Origin: Ramlibacter rhizophilus
GTDB taxonomy: Bacteria; Pseudomonadota; Gammaproteobacteria; Burkholderiales; Burkholderiaceae_C
NCBI RefSeq assembly: GCF_004681965.1
Contig: NZ_SMLL01000001.1
Span: 62,001 to 126,000, forward strand
Direction of reading: 5' to 3'
Length of the DNA stretch: 64,000 nt
In this document: in pieces, positions 54,206 through 62,769 of the stretch
How positions within the stretch are numbered: the stretch's first letter is position 1
Layout of the letters: every line of letters begins with the position of its first letter
Program-made: the position numbers and the translations under genes
The notes under the pieces: generated by a model
Seen by the model: only the letters and a program-made list of their open reading frames with translations
The model's database searches: none
What the model was told of the DNA's origin: nothing

Positions 54206-54589
54206 CTAGCGGCGCGTTTCGGGCACTCCTGCGGGCCGCGCTGGCACGCCCGGCGTGCGCTCGTCCACCGCGACGGGCGCGGCGCCCGTCCTGTCCACCG
54301 AGGACGATTGCGTCTGAACCGCAGGCAGGCGCTCGCCCGCCGCGCCGACGATGGCCTGCGCATGCGCCTGCCGCGCGTCGGCCAGGCAGGCGGCCCGCAC
54401 GTCGGCCGGATGCTTCAGGCACAGCGCGCGGGCGCGGATGAAGGCTTCGTCGGCCTGCTCCAGGGCGCGCGCATTGGCGAGCGCGCGCGGCGCCGGGCCT
54501 TCGGCGGCGGGCATGCCGCCTGCCCAGGCGGGCGACAGCACCGCGGCGGCCAGGGCCGCGGTCGTGGCGAGTCGGATCGATGTCGTCAT
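54206..54589 (-). CDS. Small exported protein of unknown function
   Basis: I do not recognise a family. The 127-residue protein has a signal peptide (MTTSIRLATTAALAAAVLSPAWAGG), a helical middle with two cysteines (ARALCLKHPADVRAACLADARQAH) that might form a disulfide in the periplasm, and a low-complexity Pro/Val/Ala/Arg tail. AAAGGAG precedes the ATG. The start overlaps the stop of the upstream membrane-protein gene by four bases (ATGA), so they are coupled. Confidence 0.7.
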   Translation of the reverse strand: MTTSIRLATTAALAAAVLSPAWAGGMPAAEGPAPRALANARALEQADEAFIRARALCLKHPADVRAACLADARQAHAQAIVGAAGERLPAVQTQSSSVDRTGAAPVAVDERTPGVPARPAGVPETRR

Positions 54590-55074
54590 GGCAGGTATCT
54601 CCTTTCATGCGGCGAATCCGCGTTGGCCGCGGCGCCCAGCAGCATGCCGACGGCCATCGCCGCATAGACCCCGACGAGGGCCCCGCGCGACAACCGGTGC
54701 TCGAAGCCCGGCGTGAAGCGCTTGGGCGTGATCGTGAAGTCCACCAGGGCGGCGAGCGCCGCGGTGGCCGTGGTACCGGCCAGGCTGGGCGCGCTGCCGG
54801 GCCGCAGGGCCTGGCGGCCGACCGCATAGACCGTGGCCCAGAGCACCGAGGCCGCATGGTGCGTCACCAGGCCCACGCCGGTGTGCCGCATCGAGGCCTC
54901 GTCGGCATGCAGGGCCTCGGGCTCGTACAGCCAGTGGCTCACGGCGTTGATGGGGGCCAGGGGCCGGCCGGTCTCGCGATGCCCCAGCGCCGCCAGGGCG
55001 GCCGCGGACAGCGCGCCACCCGCGACACCGGCGACCACACCCTCGCGCAGGGCATCGTTCCAGGACAGGTTCAT
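54586..55074 (-). CDS. Small membrane protein of unknown function
   Basis: I do not recognise a named family. The 162-residue protein has about four hydrophobic stretches (GVVAGVAGGALSAAALAALG, VGLVTHHAASVLWATVYAVG, AGTTATAALAALVDFTI and ALVGVYAAMAVGMLLGAAANA). The only strongly polar region is a histidine-containing loop (EPEALHADEASMRHTG). It heads a two-gene leftward unit with the small exported protein and is divergent from the SDR-DoxX gene. Residues suggest an inner-membrane protein; no catalytic motif is seen. Confidence 0.7.
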   Translation of the reverse strand: MNLSWNDALREGVVAGVAGGALSAAALAALGHRETGRPLAPINAVSHWLYEPEALHADEASMRHTGVGLVTHHAASVLWATVYAVGRQALRPGSAPSLAGTTATAALAALVDFTITPKRFTPGFEHRLSRGALVGVYAAMAVGMLLGAAANADSPHERRYLP

Positions 55075-55187
55075 GCGGCCAGTCTAGGCATGCGCACGGT
55101 CTCGCATGCCCCGTGATTGCAAGCCGTAACCGCGGGCCTGCCTACACTCGGGCCGGACAGTCCCAACGAAGAGGCAAGGAGCAAGGC

Positions 55188-56492
55188 GTGCGCGTGCTGA
55201 TCACCGGAGCGACAGGATTCATCGGGCGCCGGCTTGCGTTGGCGCTGCTGGCCCGCGGCCACGAACTGGTCTGCGCGGTGCGCAGCCCCGAGCGGCTCGA
55301 GCTCGGGCCCGGCCACTGGCGCGCGGTGCCCATGGACCTGGCCCAGGTGCCGCCGCGCAGCGCCTGGCGCGAGCACCTCGCGGGCGTGGACGCCGTGGTG
55401 AACGCGGTGGGCATCATCCGCGAGACGCCGGGGCAGGGCTTCAAGGCGCTGCATGCACGCGCGCCTGCCGAGTTGTTCCGCGCCTGCGTGGACACGGGGG
55501 TGCCGACCGTGGTTCAGGTCTCGGCCCTGGGCGCCGACGGCCAGGCGCGCAGCCGCTACCACCGCAGCAAGAAGGCGGCCGACGACGCGCTGCGCAGCCT
55601 GCCGCTGAAGGGGGCGATCGTGCAGCCCTCGGTGGTCTATGGCGCGGAGGGCGCGAGCGCGGCGCTCTTCAACCGCATGGCCGCCGCACCCCTGCTCGCG
55701 CTGCCGCAGGCCGGGCGCATGGCCCTGCAGCCGGTGCACATCGACGACGTGGTCGAAGGCCTGGTGGCGCTGCTGGAGTCTCCGCCGCCCGAGCTGATCA
55801 CGCTGCCCTTCGTGGGCCCGCGCAAGCTCACCATGGCGGACTACCTGCGGCGCCTGCGCGACGCGCTCGGCATTGCCGGGCCGCTGCCGGTGCTGCCCTT
55901 GCCCCAGTGGCTCTTCCTCGGCGCGGCGCACGTGGCCGGCCGGCTTCCGGGAAGCATCCTGGATGCCGAGACCGCCGGCATGCTGCTGCGGGGCAACGCC
56001 GGCCCGGTCGATGGGCTGCGGGCCTTGCTGGGTCGCCTGCCGCGCGAAGTCGAGGACTTCGTGCCGCCCGCCGCGCGCGAGGCGCTTCGCACCTCGGCGG
56101 TGCTGGGCGTGTGGTTGCCGGTGCTGCGCGTGGCCTTGGCCCTGATGTGGATCTGGACCGCCCTCGTGTCCTTCGGGCTCTACCCGGTGCAGGGCAGCTA
56201 CGAACTGCTGGCGCAGGTGGGCCTCACGGGGGCCCTGGCGACTTTGGCCCTGTACGGTGCGGCGACGCTGGACCTGGCCCTGGGGGTGCTCACGCTGGCC
56301 TGTCCGCCGCGCTGGCGGCGCGCGATGTGGCTGTCGCAGATCGTCCTCATCGGCGGCTACACGCTCCTGATCACGCTCTTTCTGCCGCAGTGGTGGCTGC
56401 ATCCCTACGGGCCGATCAGCAAGAACCTACCCCTGCTCGCGGCGATCGGCCTGCTGTGGACCCTGGAGCCGCCGCCCAGACTGCGCGGGTGA
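55188..56492 (+). CDS. SDR-type NAD(P)-binding protein fused to a DoxX-like membrane domain
   Basis: The 434-residue protein has an N-terminal atypical SDR/NmrA-like domain (about 1-290) with the Rossmann motif VLITGATGFIGRRLALALL, VVNAVGIIRE, a YHRSKKAAD segment standing for YxxxK, and IVQPSVVYGAEG. A C-terminal membrane domain (about 310-434) has four helices resembling DoxX-like proteins. Translation starts at GTG with AAGGAG six bases upstream. It overlaps the DUF2269 gene as GTGA. Such fusions are seen in proteobacteria; the substrate is not known. Confidence 0.83.
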   Translation: MRVLITGATGFIGRRLALALLARGHELVCAVRSPERLELGPGHWRAVPMDLAQVPPRSAWREHLAGVDAVVNAVGIIRETPGQGFKALHARAPAELFRACVDTGVPTVVQVSALGADGQARSRYHRSKKAADDALRSLPLKGAIVQPSVVYGAEGASAALFNRMAAAPLLALPQAGRMALQPVHIDDVVEGLVALLESPPPELITLPFVGPRKLTMADYLRRLRDALGIAGPLPVLPLPQWLFLGAAHVAGRLPGSILDAETAGMLLRGNAGPVDGLRALLGRLPREVEDFVPPAAREALRTSAVLGVWLPVLRVALALMWIWTALVSFGLYPVQGSYELLAQVGLTGALATLALYGAATLDLALGVLTLACPPRWRRAMWLSQIVLIGGYTLLITLFLPQWWLHPYGPISKNLPLLAAIGLLWTLEPPPRLRG

Positions 56493-56971
56493 GCGAAGGC
56501 TACTTTCTCGTCAACTGGCTGCATGTGATCTCCGCCACGGTGCTGTTCGGCACCGGCGTGGGGTCCGCCTACTACCTGCTGGTGTCCACGCTGCGGCGCG
56601 ACGTGCGGGTGGTCGCCGCGGTGAGCCGCCAGGTCGTGCTGGCCGACTGGCTCTTCACCGCCACCACGGCGGTGCTTCAGCCCCTCACGGGGGCCTGGAT
56701 GGTGTCGCGGCTGGGCCTGCCCTGGTCCACGCCCTGGCTGGCTCTGTCGGTGGGCCTGTATGCGCTCGCGATCGCCTGCTGGTTGCCGGTGGTGTGGATC
56801 CAGATGCGGCTGCGTGACCTGGCCGCCGCGGCCGACCGCGAGGGCACCACGCTGCCGCGTGCCTACTGGCGCTGGTTCGGGTGGTGGGTGGGGCTGGGCT
56901 TCGTGGCCTTCTTCGCCTTCCTCGCGATCTTCTGGCTGATGGTGGCCAAGCGGCTGCCCTGGGTATCCTGA
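56489..56971 (+). CDS. DUF2269 integral membrane protein
   Basis: The 160-residue protein has four transmembrane segments and the DUF2269 start EGYFLVNWLHVISATVLFGTGVGSAYYLL, with a conserved histidine in the first helix. The second-helix region TTAVLQPLTGAWMVSRLGLPW and the terminal GLGFVAFFAFLAIFWLMVAKRLPW complete the domain. Its GTG start overlaps the preceding gene stop (GTGA) and its stop overlaps the next ATG (TGATG), so the three genes are translated as a coupled unit. Its role is unknown; a heme- or quinone-linked function is speculation. Confidence 0.82.
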   Translation: MSEGYFLVNWLHVISATVLFGTGVGSAYYLLVSTLRRDVRVVAAVSRQVVLADWLFTATTAVLQPLTGAWMVSRLGLPWSTPWLALSVGLYALAIACWLPVVWIQMRLRDLAAAADREGTTLPRAYWRWFGWWVGLGFVAFFAFLAIFWLMVAKRLPWVS

Positions 56972-57888
56972 TGTCGCAATCTGCCGACCTGCTCGACTGC
57001 CTCGTCGTGGGCGCCGGCCCCGCCGGCCTCACCAGCGCGGTGTACCTCGCGCGCTTCCGGCGCCGGCTGCGCCTGGTGGATGCGGGCGAGAGCCGGGTGC
57101 AGTGGATCCCGCGCACGCGCAACGTGCTGGGATTTCCGGACGGCATCGGGGGCACCGCGCTGCTGGCGCGCATGCGCGAGCACGCGGCCTGCTATGGCAT
57201 CGAGCCCTGGGCCGCGCGGGTGGCTTCGCTGGCGCGCGATGACGAGGGCATCTTCGAGGCCGCCATGGAGGGCTCCGGGGCCATCGTGCGGGCGCGCACG
57301 GTGATCCTGTGCACCGGCGCCACCGACATCCCACCGGACATCGAGGGGCTGGACGCCGGCCTTCGCTGCGGCAACGTGCGCTACTGCCCCGTGTGCGACG
57401 GTTTCGAGACCCAGCACCAGCGCGTGGCCGTGCTCGGGCGCGAGGAACACGGCCTGCGCGAGGCGCTCTTCGTGGCCGGCTTCGACAACGAAGTCACCTG
57501 GCTGTCCATGGGAACGCGGCAGGACGTGGACAGTGCGGCAGGCGAGCGGCTCGCCGCCTGCGGCGTGCGCGTGGCCAATGGCCAGCCCCGGCGCATCGCC
57601 TGCAGTCCGGGCGAGGGCATCGCCGTCCACATGGAAGATGGCGCCAGCCTGAACTTCGACGTGCTCTATCCCGCGCTGGGCCAGCGCCACGCCTCGGCCC
57701 TCGCCACGGCCCTGGGCGCCCGTGCCGGCGAGGACGGGCAGCTCGAGGTCGATGCGCACCAGCGCACCGCCGTGCCGGGCCTCTGGGCCGCCGGCGACGT
57801 GGCCCAGGGGCTGAACCAGATCAACGTGGCCGCCGGCCAGGCGGCCATCGCGGCGACCTCGGTCCACAACTTCCTGGGGCAGCCCTAG
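56971..57888 (+). CDS. Thioredoxin reductase-like flavoprotein
   Basis: The 305-residue protein is a class II pyridine nucleotide-disulfide oxidoreductase with an FAD motif (LVVGAGPAGLTSAVYLARF, about 11-29), a redox-active pair C139-P-V-C142 (RYCPVCDGFE) and the terminal GLWAAGDVAQGLNQINVAAGQAAIAA FAD-contact region. The NADPH motif is unusual: VAVLGREEHGLREALF replaces the typical GGGDSA segment. Sequence and context suggest it reduces a partner other than thioredoxin, perhaps linked to its membrane-protein neighbours. Start and stop overlaps show it is the third gene of a coupled operon. Confidence 0.85.
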   Translation: MSQSADLLDCLVVGAGPAGLTSAVYLARFRRRLRLVDAGESRVQWIPRTRNVLGFPDGIGGTALLARMREHAACYGIEPWAARVASLARDDEGIFEAAMEGSGAIVRARTVILCTGATDIPPDIEGLDAGLRCGNVRYCPVCDGFETQHQRVAVLGREEHGLREALFVAGFDNEVTWLSMGTRQDVDSAAGERLAACGVRVANGQPRRIACSPGEGIAVHMEDGASLNFDVLYPALGQRHASALATALGARAGEDGQLEVDAHQRTAVPGLWAAGDVAQGLNQINVAAGQAAIAATSVHNFLGQP

Positions 57889-57965
57889 GTGGACGGTTTC
57901 CCAGGCACGCCGATTGCCGGTTTCCATCGGCACCAACCCCTTCTAGTCGGAGCAGGAAAGACACC

Positions 57966-59153
57966 ATGGCCATCAACCTCTTGAACGACCGCGGCACGCC
58001 GCTGGACCAGCAGCGATTCACCTGGCGCGAGCTGGTGCGCAAGCCATTGAGCAAGCTGGACGACGATGCCTACAGTCGCATCCGCGTCATCCTCATGAAC
58101 GGCGTCGAGCTCGATGCGCTGCGCCTGAAGCAGGTGCTGTTGCGGATGAACCGTGACGCCCGCGTTCCCATCGCGCAGCTGATGCGCACCGAGCAGCACC
58201 AGGCCACCGCCATCAACTGGATGATGTCGGCGGACCACTCGCCGCTGGAGACCACCATCGCCTACGAGCAGGTGGCCATCGAGGTCACCGCGTCGGTGGC
58301 GAAGATCGAGCAGGACCCGCTCATGGCGCAGGGCTACCGCTTCGGGCTGCTGGAGGACTTCGACCACCTCTATCGCTACTCCGCGCTGATGGACCGCCTG
58401 GAGGGCAAGGACTCCAACACCATCCTGCAGGGTTACACGGACGTCGTGCCCGGCCGCCCGACCCTGGTCCACCACCGCGCGCCGCAGGACGACCTGATGC
58501 AGCCTTATGCGCGCGACTCGCGCCTGGGCACCAAGCTCAACGCGATCACCCTGGTCGGCGGCGAGTACCAGACGCACGACTACTACATGGTCGTGGGCCC
58601 CACCTTCGCCGACCCGGCGGCCCGCCTGCTGTACGCCGAGATCGCTTCGGTGGAGAGCCAGCACATCACGCACTACGGCTCCATGCTGAACCCCGACGAG
58701 TCGCCCCTGGAGAAGCTCGTGCTGCACGAGGCCGCGGAGGTGTGGAACTACGAGGCCTGCGCGCGGCAGGAGAGCAACCCGCAGCTGCGCGCGCTCTGGG
58801 AGCGCTTCCTGGACTACGAGCTGGGGCACCTGCAGGTGGCCATGCGCCTGTTCAAGGACATCGAGCGGCGCGACCCCGCCGAGCTGCTCGGCGACGGCTC
58901 GCTGCCGCCGGGCATCGAGTACAAGAGCCAGCGCGAGTTCGTGCGCAAGGTCCTGGCGGACGAGGTCACGCTGCGCAAGGACGGCACCGAGTTCGTCGAT
59001 GAAGACGCTGAATCGGTCGCTTCGATCTCGCATCGCAACCAGCTCAATTCGCAGGGCTCGCCCTCGCAGGACGTCTCGGCCGGCTGGCGCTGGACGCCCG
59101 GCACCGAGCTGCGGCGCGACATGGTTCCGGCAGCGAACGCGCCGGTGGTCTGA
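57966..59153 (+). CDS. Large ferritin-like protein of unknown function
   Basis: I do not recognise a named family. The 395-residue protein is mainly helical, with ferritin-like metal motifs E230-x2-H233 (ASVESQHITHYG) and E285-x2-H288 (DYELGHLQVAM), and further acidic/His helices at RTEQHQATAINWM (E76, H78) and LEDFDHLYRY (E130, H134). It has no signal peptide or membrane segment. It is followed 31 bases later by a second ferritin-like gene, both preceded by purine-rich ribosome-binding sites, so they likely work together, perhaps in di-iron or oxidant chemistry. This is inferred from motifs and adjacency. Confidence 0.72.
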   Translation: MAINLLNDRGTPLDQQRFTWRELVRKPLSKLDDDAYSRIRVILMNGVELDALRLKQVLLRMNRDARVPIAQLMRTEQHQATAINWMMSADHSPLETTIAYEQVAIEVTASVAKIEQDPLMAQGYRFGLLEDFDHLYRYSALMDRLEGKDSNTILQGYTDVVPGRPTLVHHRAPQDDLMQPYARDSRLGTKLNAITLVGGEYQTHDYYMVVGPTFADPAARLLYAEIASVESQHITHYGSMLNPDESPLEKLVLHEAAEVWNYEACARQESNPQLRALWERFLDYELGHLQVAMRLFKDIERRDPAELLGDGSLPPGIEYKSQREFVRKVLADEVTLRKDGTEFVDEDAESVASISHRNQLNSQGSPSQDVSAGWRWTPGTELRRDMVPAANAPVV

Positions 59154-59184
59154 TCCGGTTGGCAGCAATACAAGGAGCAACCCC

Positions 59185-59910
59185 ATGGAAAACGAAGTCG
59201 CAACCGGCCTGAACCGCACCGGCCTGGACATGGCCCCGATGAGCCGTGACGACATGATCAAGTTCGCCCGCAGCGAAACCGCGCTCGTCCCAGCGGGCAA
59301 CAGCGACCAGCTCAGTGAACTGCGTCGCAGCTACGCCCTGGAGGCCGACCGCGTCGGCTCCGTCCCCGTGCCCGGGAAGATCAAGGGCGTGGCCACCACG
59401 CTCAAGGCCACCATGAAGGGCAACAAGCCTTCGGTGCTGATCGACAAGCTGGGCGAACGCCTGGCCTACGAGCGCACCGGCGTGCGCCTCTACGAAGCCC
59501 TGCTGGTGAAGGCCTCGGCGGCCAGCGGCGGGCCCATGCTGGACATCCCGACCCTGCAGCGTTTCCGCGACGACGAGGAATCGCACTTCCACATGGTCGG
59601 CAAGTACCTCGAAGGCCTGGGGGCCGATCCCACCGCCATGACGCCCTGTGCCGACATCGCGGGCGTGGCCGGCAGCGGCCACCTGCAGGTGATCAGCGAC
59701 CCGCGCACGACGCTGGCCCAGGCGCTGAACTCGCTGCTCATGGTGGAGATGGGCGACAACGCCGGCTGGGACCTGCTGGTCGAGCTGGCCGAGGATGCCG
59801 GCCACGCCGACATGGCGCAGGCCTTCACGGTGGCGCTGGAGACCGAGCGCCAGCACATGGAGTCGGTGCGCAGATGGCTGCGCGAGGCCGTGCTGGACGA
59901 GGCGACTTGA
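59185..59910 (+). CDS. Ferritin-like diiron protein of unknown function
   Basis: The 241-residue protein has a disordered N-terminus (1-60) and a four-helix ferritin-like bundle. Each helix offers a metal ligand set: E96 (LAYERTGVRLYEALL), E131-x2-H134 (DDEESHFHMV), E188 (MVEMGDNAGWDLLVELAEDAGH) and E221-x2-H224 (TERQHMESVRRWL). This is the full pattern of a carboxylate-bridged diiron site. AAGGAG is seven bases before the ATG. The gene follows the large ferritin-like gene and is closed by a GC-rich palindromic repeat four bases after its stop. Confidence 0.78.
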   Translation: MENEVATGLNRTGLDMAPMSRDDMIKFARSETALVPAGNSDQLSELRRSYALEADRVGSVPVPGKIKGVATTLKATMKGNKPSVLIDKLGERLAYERTGVRLYEALLVKASAASGGPMLDIPTLQRFRDDEESHFHMVGKYLEGLGADPTAMTPCADIAGVAGSGHLQVISDPRTTLAQALNSLLMVEMGDNAGWDLLVELAEDAGHADMAQAFTVALETERQHMESVRRWLREAVLDEAT

Positions 59911-59913
59911 AGT

Positions 59914-60016
59914 TCTCCCTCCCCCTCTGGGGGAGGGTAGGGGTGGGGGTCCCGCGCGCCGAACAACGCATCTTTCCGCGCGGCCCCCATCCCAGCCTTC
60001 CCCCAGAGGGGGAAGG
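59914..60016. repeat. GC-rich intergenic palindromic repeat, single copy
   Basis: This copy has the same design as that at 2005-2106: CCCCCTCTGGGGGAGGG at the left, GGGGTGGGGGTCCCGCGCGCC, a short AT-richer centre (AACAACGCATCTTT), then GCGGCCCCCATCCCAGCC and CCCCCAGAGGGGGAAGG. It begins four bases after the stop of the ferritin-like gene and would act there as a hairpin terminator, which is inferred. Confidence 0.88.
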
Positions 60017-60167
60017 AGCAAAGCCGCTGATCCGTTGCACTCTTCCTCGGCGTTACATCGGGCATCACTGACACGCCGGCTGCGGCTGTCCGGGTTAACC
60101 TGCGCGGCGGATCGCGTTCGGCTGGACAGGCCGCCGCCGGCCCGCAGCCTTCCAGGAGACTTGTTCG

Positions 60168-61424
60168 ATGCCCGCCAGCAGCCCCTCCGGTTCATTCCCC
60201 GCCAGCGCGCCGCAACGGCAGGCCGCCGCCGGCCGGCTGACGCGGGTGCGGGCCCACAGCCTGGCGCTGGCCGCGCCGCTCACCGCGGAAGACCAGTGCA
60301 TCCAGTCCATGCCCGACGCGAGCCCCACCAAGTGGCACCTCGCGCACACCAGCTGGTTCTTCGAGGTGGTGGTGCTGCAGGCGCACGCACCGGGCTACCG
60401 CCTCTTCGATCCGAAGCTGCTGCACCTGTTCAACTCCTACTACGAGTCCCTCGGTTCGCGGCACCCGCGGCCGCAGCGCGGGCTCCTGAGCCGGCCCTCG
60501 CTGGACGAGGTCCTCGCCTACCGCGCCCATGTGGACGAGGCGGTGGCACGCTTCCTGGCCGACTGCGACGAGGACCGCTGGCGCGAGGTCGCGGACCTGG
60601 TGGAACTCGGTTGCCAGCACGAGCAGCAGCACCAGGAGCTGATCCTCACCGACATCCTGCATGCCTTCTCCTGCAACCCGCTGCTGCCGGCCTGCCAGCC
60701 GGCGGCGCGTGGCTTGCGCCTGGCCACCCCGCCCCGGCCGCTGCACTGGGTGGCGTTCGAGGGTGGCAAGGCCGCGGTGGGCCACGGGGGTGCGGGCTTC
60801 GCCTTCGACAACGAGCAGCCGCGCCACGACGTGCTGCTGCGTCCCTACGCGTTGGCCGACCGGCTCGTGAACTGCGGCGAGTGGCTGCAGTTCATGGAGG
60901 AGGGCGGCTATAGGGATCCTTCGCTCTGGCTGTCCGACGGCTGGGCGCAGGTGCAGGCGCAAGGCTGGCGCGCGCCGGGCTACTGGATCGAGCCGGGCGA
61001 TGCGCGCGCGCCGTCGCCCCAGTGGCAGGTGTTCGGCCTGCACGGGCTCGCGCCGCTGGACCCGCAGGCGCCCGTGATGCACCTGAGCTTCTACGAAGCG
61101 GCCGCGTATGCGCAGTGGGCCGGTGCGCGCCTGCCCACCGAGTTCGAGTGGGAGGCGGCCTGCGGGCATCCCGGCCTGGAGCAGATGAGCGGCCATGCCT
61201 GGCAATGGACGCGCTCCTCGTACGACCCGTACCCGGGCTTCCAGCCGCTGGCCGGCGCCGTGGGCGAGTACAACGGCAAGTTCATGGTCGGCCAGATCGT
61301 GCTGCGCGGCGGCAGCCACGCCACGCCCGAAGGCCATGCCCGGCCGACGTACCGCAACTTCTTTCCGCCGGCGGCGCGCTGGCAGTTCACCGGCCTGCGA
61401 CTGGCCAAGGAGGTTTCTTGCTGA
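60168..61424 (+). CDS. egtB: EgtB-like sulfoxide synthase (ergothioneine or selenoneine biosynthesis)
   Basis: EgtB uses non-heme iron and O2 to join a thiol to trimethylhistidine (hercynine). The 418-residue protein has an N-terminal DinB-like domain with the iron histidines around KWHLAHTSWFFE (H57 or H60) and H151-x3-H155-x-E157 (CQHEQQHQE), and a C-terminal FGE-sulfatase domain (about 185-415, ending VLRGGSHATPEGHARPTYRNFF). CAGGAG precedes the ATG. The next gene encodes EgtD, which supplies hercynine. SenA of selenoneine synthesis is a close relative, but senB and senC are not adjacent. Confidence 0.9.
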   Translation: MPASSPSGSFPASAPQRQAAAGRLTRVRAHSLALAAPLTAEDQCIQSMPDASPTKWHLAHTSWFFEVVVLQAHAPGYRLFDPKLLHLFNSYYESLGSRHPRPQRGLLSRPSLDEVLAYRAHVDEAVARFLADCDEDRWREVADLVELGCQHEQQHQELILTDILHAFSCNPLLPACQPAARGLRLATPPRPLHWVAFEGGKAAVGHGGAGFAFDNEQPRHDVLLRPYALADRLVNCGEWLQFMEEGGYRDPSLWLSDGWAQVQAQGWRAPGYWIEPGDARAPSPQWQVFGLHGLAPLDPQAPVMHLSFYEAAAYAQWAGARLPTEFEWEAACGHPGLEQMSGHAWQWTRSSYDPYPGFQPLAGAVGEYNGKFMVGQIVLRGGSHATPEGHARPTYRNFFPPAARWQFTGLRLAKEVSC

Positions 61425-62434
61425 CCAGCTCCCCGCGCCTCGCCCACGAGGCGGGCCGACCCGCCGCCTCGTTCGACACCGTGGCCGCGCGCCCCTGGCC
61501 GGCCGACGAGCCCTTCGCCCGCGACCTGCTCGCCGCCTTCACCCGCCGCCCGCGCAGCATCTCGCCCAAGTGGTTCTACGACGCCGAAGGCTCGCGCCTG
61601 TTCGACCGCATCTGCGAGCTGCCGGAGTACTACCCCACGCGCACCGAGCGCGCCATCCTTCAGGCGCATGCGCGCGAGATGGCCGACGTGATCGGGCCGG
61701 GCGCGGAGCTTGTCGAATTCGGTGCGGGCTCCTGCGACAAGGTGCGGCTGATCCTGGACGAGCTGCGCGAGCCGCGCTGCTTCCGCCCGGTGGACATCTC
61801 CGCCGCGCACCTGCAGGCCGCCGCGGCCGGCCTGCGCCGCGACTACCCGGGCCTGGACGTGCAACCGCTCGCGGCCGACTACACCCAGCGCCTCTTGCTT
61901 CCCGCCCCCGAGCCCGGCGTGCGCCGGGTGGGCTTCTTCCCCGGCTCCACCATCGGCAACTTCACGCCCGAGGAGGCGCTCGCCTTCCTGCGCGGCGCCG
62001 CCGAGCTGCTGCGCGGGGGTGGCCTGCTGCTGGGGGTGGACCTGGTCAAGGACCCGCAGCGGCTGCACGCCGCCTACAACGACAGACAGGGCGTCACGGC
62101 CGCCTTCAACCTCAACCTGCTCGCGCGCGCCAACCGCGAGCTGGGCACACGCTTCGACCTGTCCGCCTTCGACCACTACGCCTTCTACGAGCCGCGCCTG
62201 CAGCGCATCGAGATGCACCTGGTGAGCCGGTGCCGCCAGGACGTGCGCCTGGGCGGCACGGCCGTCGAGATCGAGGAGGGCGAGACCCTGCATACTGAGA
62301 GCTCGCACAAGTACACCCTCGACGGGCTGGGCGCGCTGGCCCTGCAGGCGGGCTTCCGGCCCGGGCCGGCCTGGCTGGACGAGGAGCGCTGGTTCTGCGT
62401 GCAGTGGCTCGCGGCCCCGGCCGCGGCGCTCTGA
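61418..62434 (+). CDS. egtD: L-histidine N-alpha-methyltransferase EgtD
   Basis: EgtD trimethylates histidine to hercynine with three SAM. The 338-residue protein shows the family features ISPKWFYDAEGSRLFDRICELPEYYPTRTERAIL, the SAM motif VEFGAGSCDKVRLIL, FFPGSTIGNF, LLLGVDLVKD and the terminal HTESSHKYTLDGL. The start is TTG at 61418, five bases after AAGGAG(G) and overlapping the egtB stop region; CTG at 61421 is an alternative. No ATG is available near the conserved N-terminus. It is translationally coupled to egtB. Confidence 0.92.
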   Translation: MLTSSPRLAHEAGRPAASFDTVAARPWPADEPFARDLLAAFTRRPRSISPKWFYDAEGSRLFDRICELPEYYPTRTERAILQAHAREMADVIGPGAELVEFGAGSCDKVRLILDELREPRCFRPVDISAAHLQAAAAGLRRDYPGLDVQPLAADYTQRLLLPAPEPGVRRVGFFPGSTIGNFTPEEALAFLRGAAELLRGGGLLLGVDLVKDPQRLHAAYNDRQGVTAAFNLNLLARANRELGTRFDLSAFDHYAFYEPRLQRIEMHLVSRCRQDVRLGGTAVEIEEGETLHTESSHKYTLDGLGALALQAGFRPGPAWLDEERWFCVQWLAAPAAAL

Positions 62435-62467
62435 TAGGCTGCCTCTTTTTCGCGTGAGGGACAGGCC

Positions 62468-62746
62468 ATGAAGGCAAGCTGGAACGGCGTGGTGGTCGCC
62501 GAGAGCGACGACACGGTGCTGGTCGAGGGCAACCACTACTTCCCCGAGTCGGCGCTGGACCGCCGCTACGTCACCTTCAGCAACCACCGCAGCACCTGCG
62601 CCTGGAAGGGTGAGGCCTCCTACTACTCGCTGCTGGTCAATGGCGAACTCAACCCTGACGCCGCCTGGTACTACCCCGATCCCAAGCCCGAGGCCGACAT
62701 GGTCCGCGGACGGGTCGCCTTCTGGAAGGGCGTGAAGGTCGAGTAG
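62468..62746 (+). CDS. DUF427 protein
   Basis: This 92-residue protein is a complete single-domain DUF427 member, with WNGVVVAESDDTVLVEGNHYFP, FSNHRSTCAWKGEASYYSLLVNG and AAWYYPDPKPEADMVRGRVAFW. The family occurs widely in bacteria and fungi; its structure is a small beta barrel and its role is not established. It follows egtD by 33 bases and could be cotranscribed with it. The conserved histidine and cysteine (NHRSTC) are the obvious candidate functional residues. Confidence 0.87.
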   Translation: MKASWNGVVVAESDDTVLVEGNHYFPESALDRRYVTFSNHRSTCAWKGEASYYSLLVNGELNPDAAWYYPDPKPEADMVRGRVAFWKGVKVE

Positions 62747-62756
62747 TTGCGGCGGG

Positions 62757-62762
62757 TATGCT
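62757..62762 (+). promoter_or_regulatory. -10 element (TATGCT) supporting the start at 62770
   Basis: TATGCT ends seven bases before the ATG at 62770, so transcription would begin at or next to that codon. An upstream in-frame ATG at 62758 lies inside this box and would then not be transcribed from it. Confidence 0.4.
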
Positions 62763-62769
62763 CGGCGGG

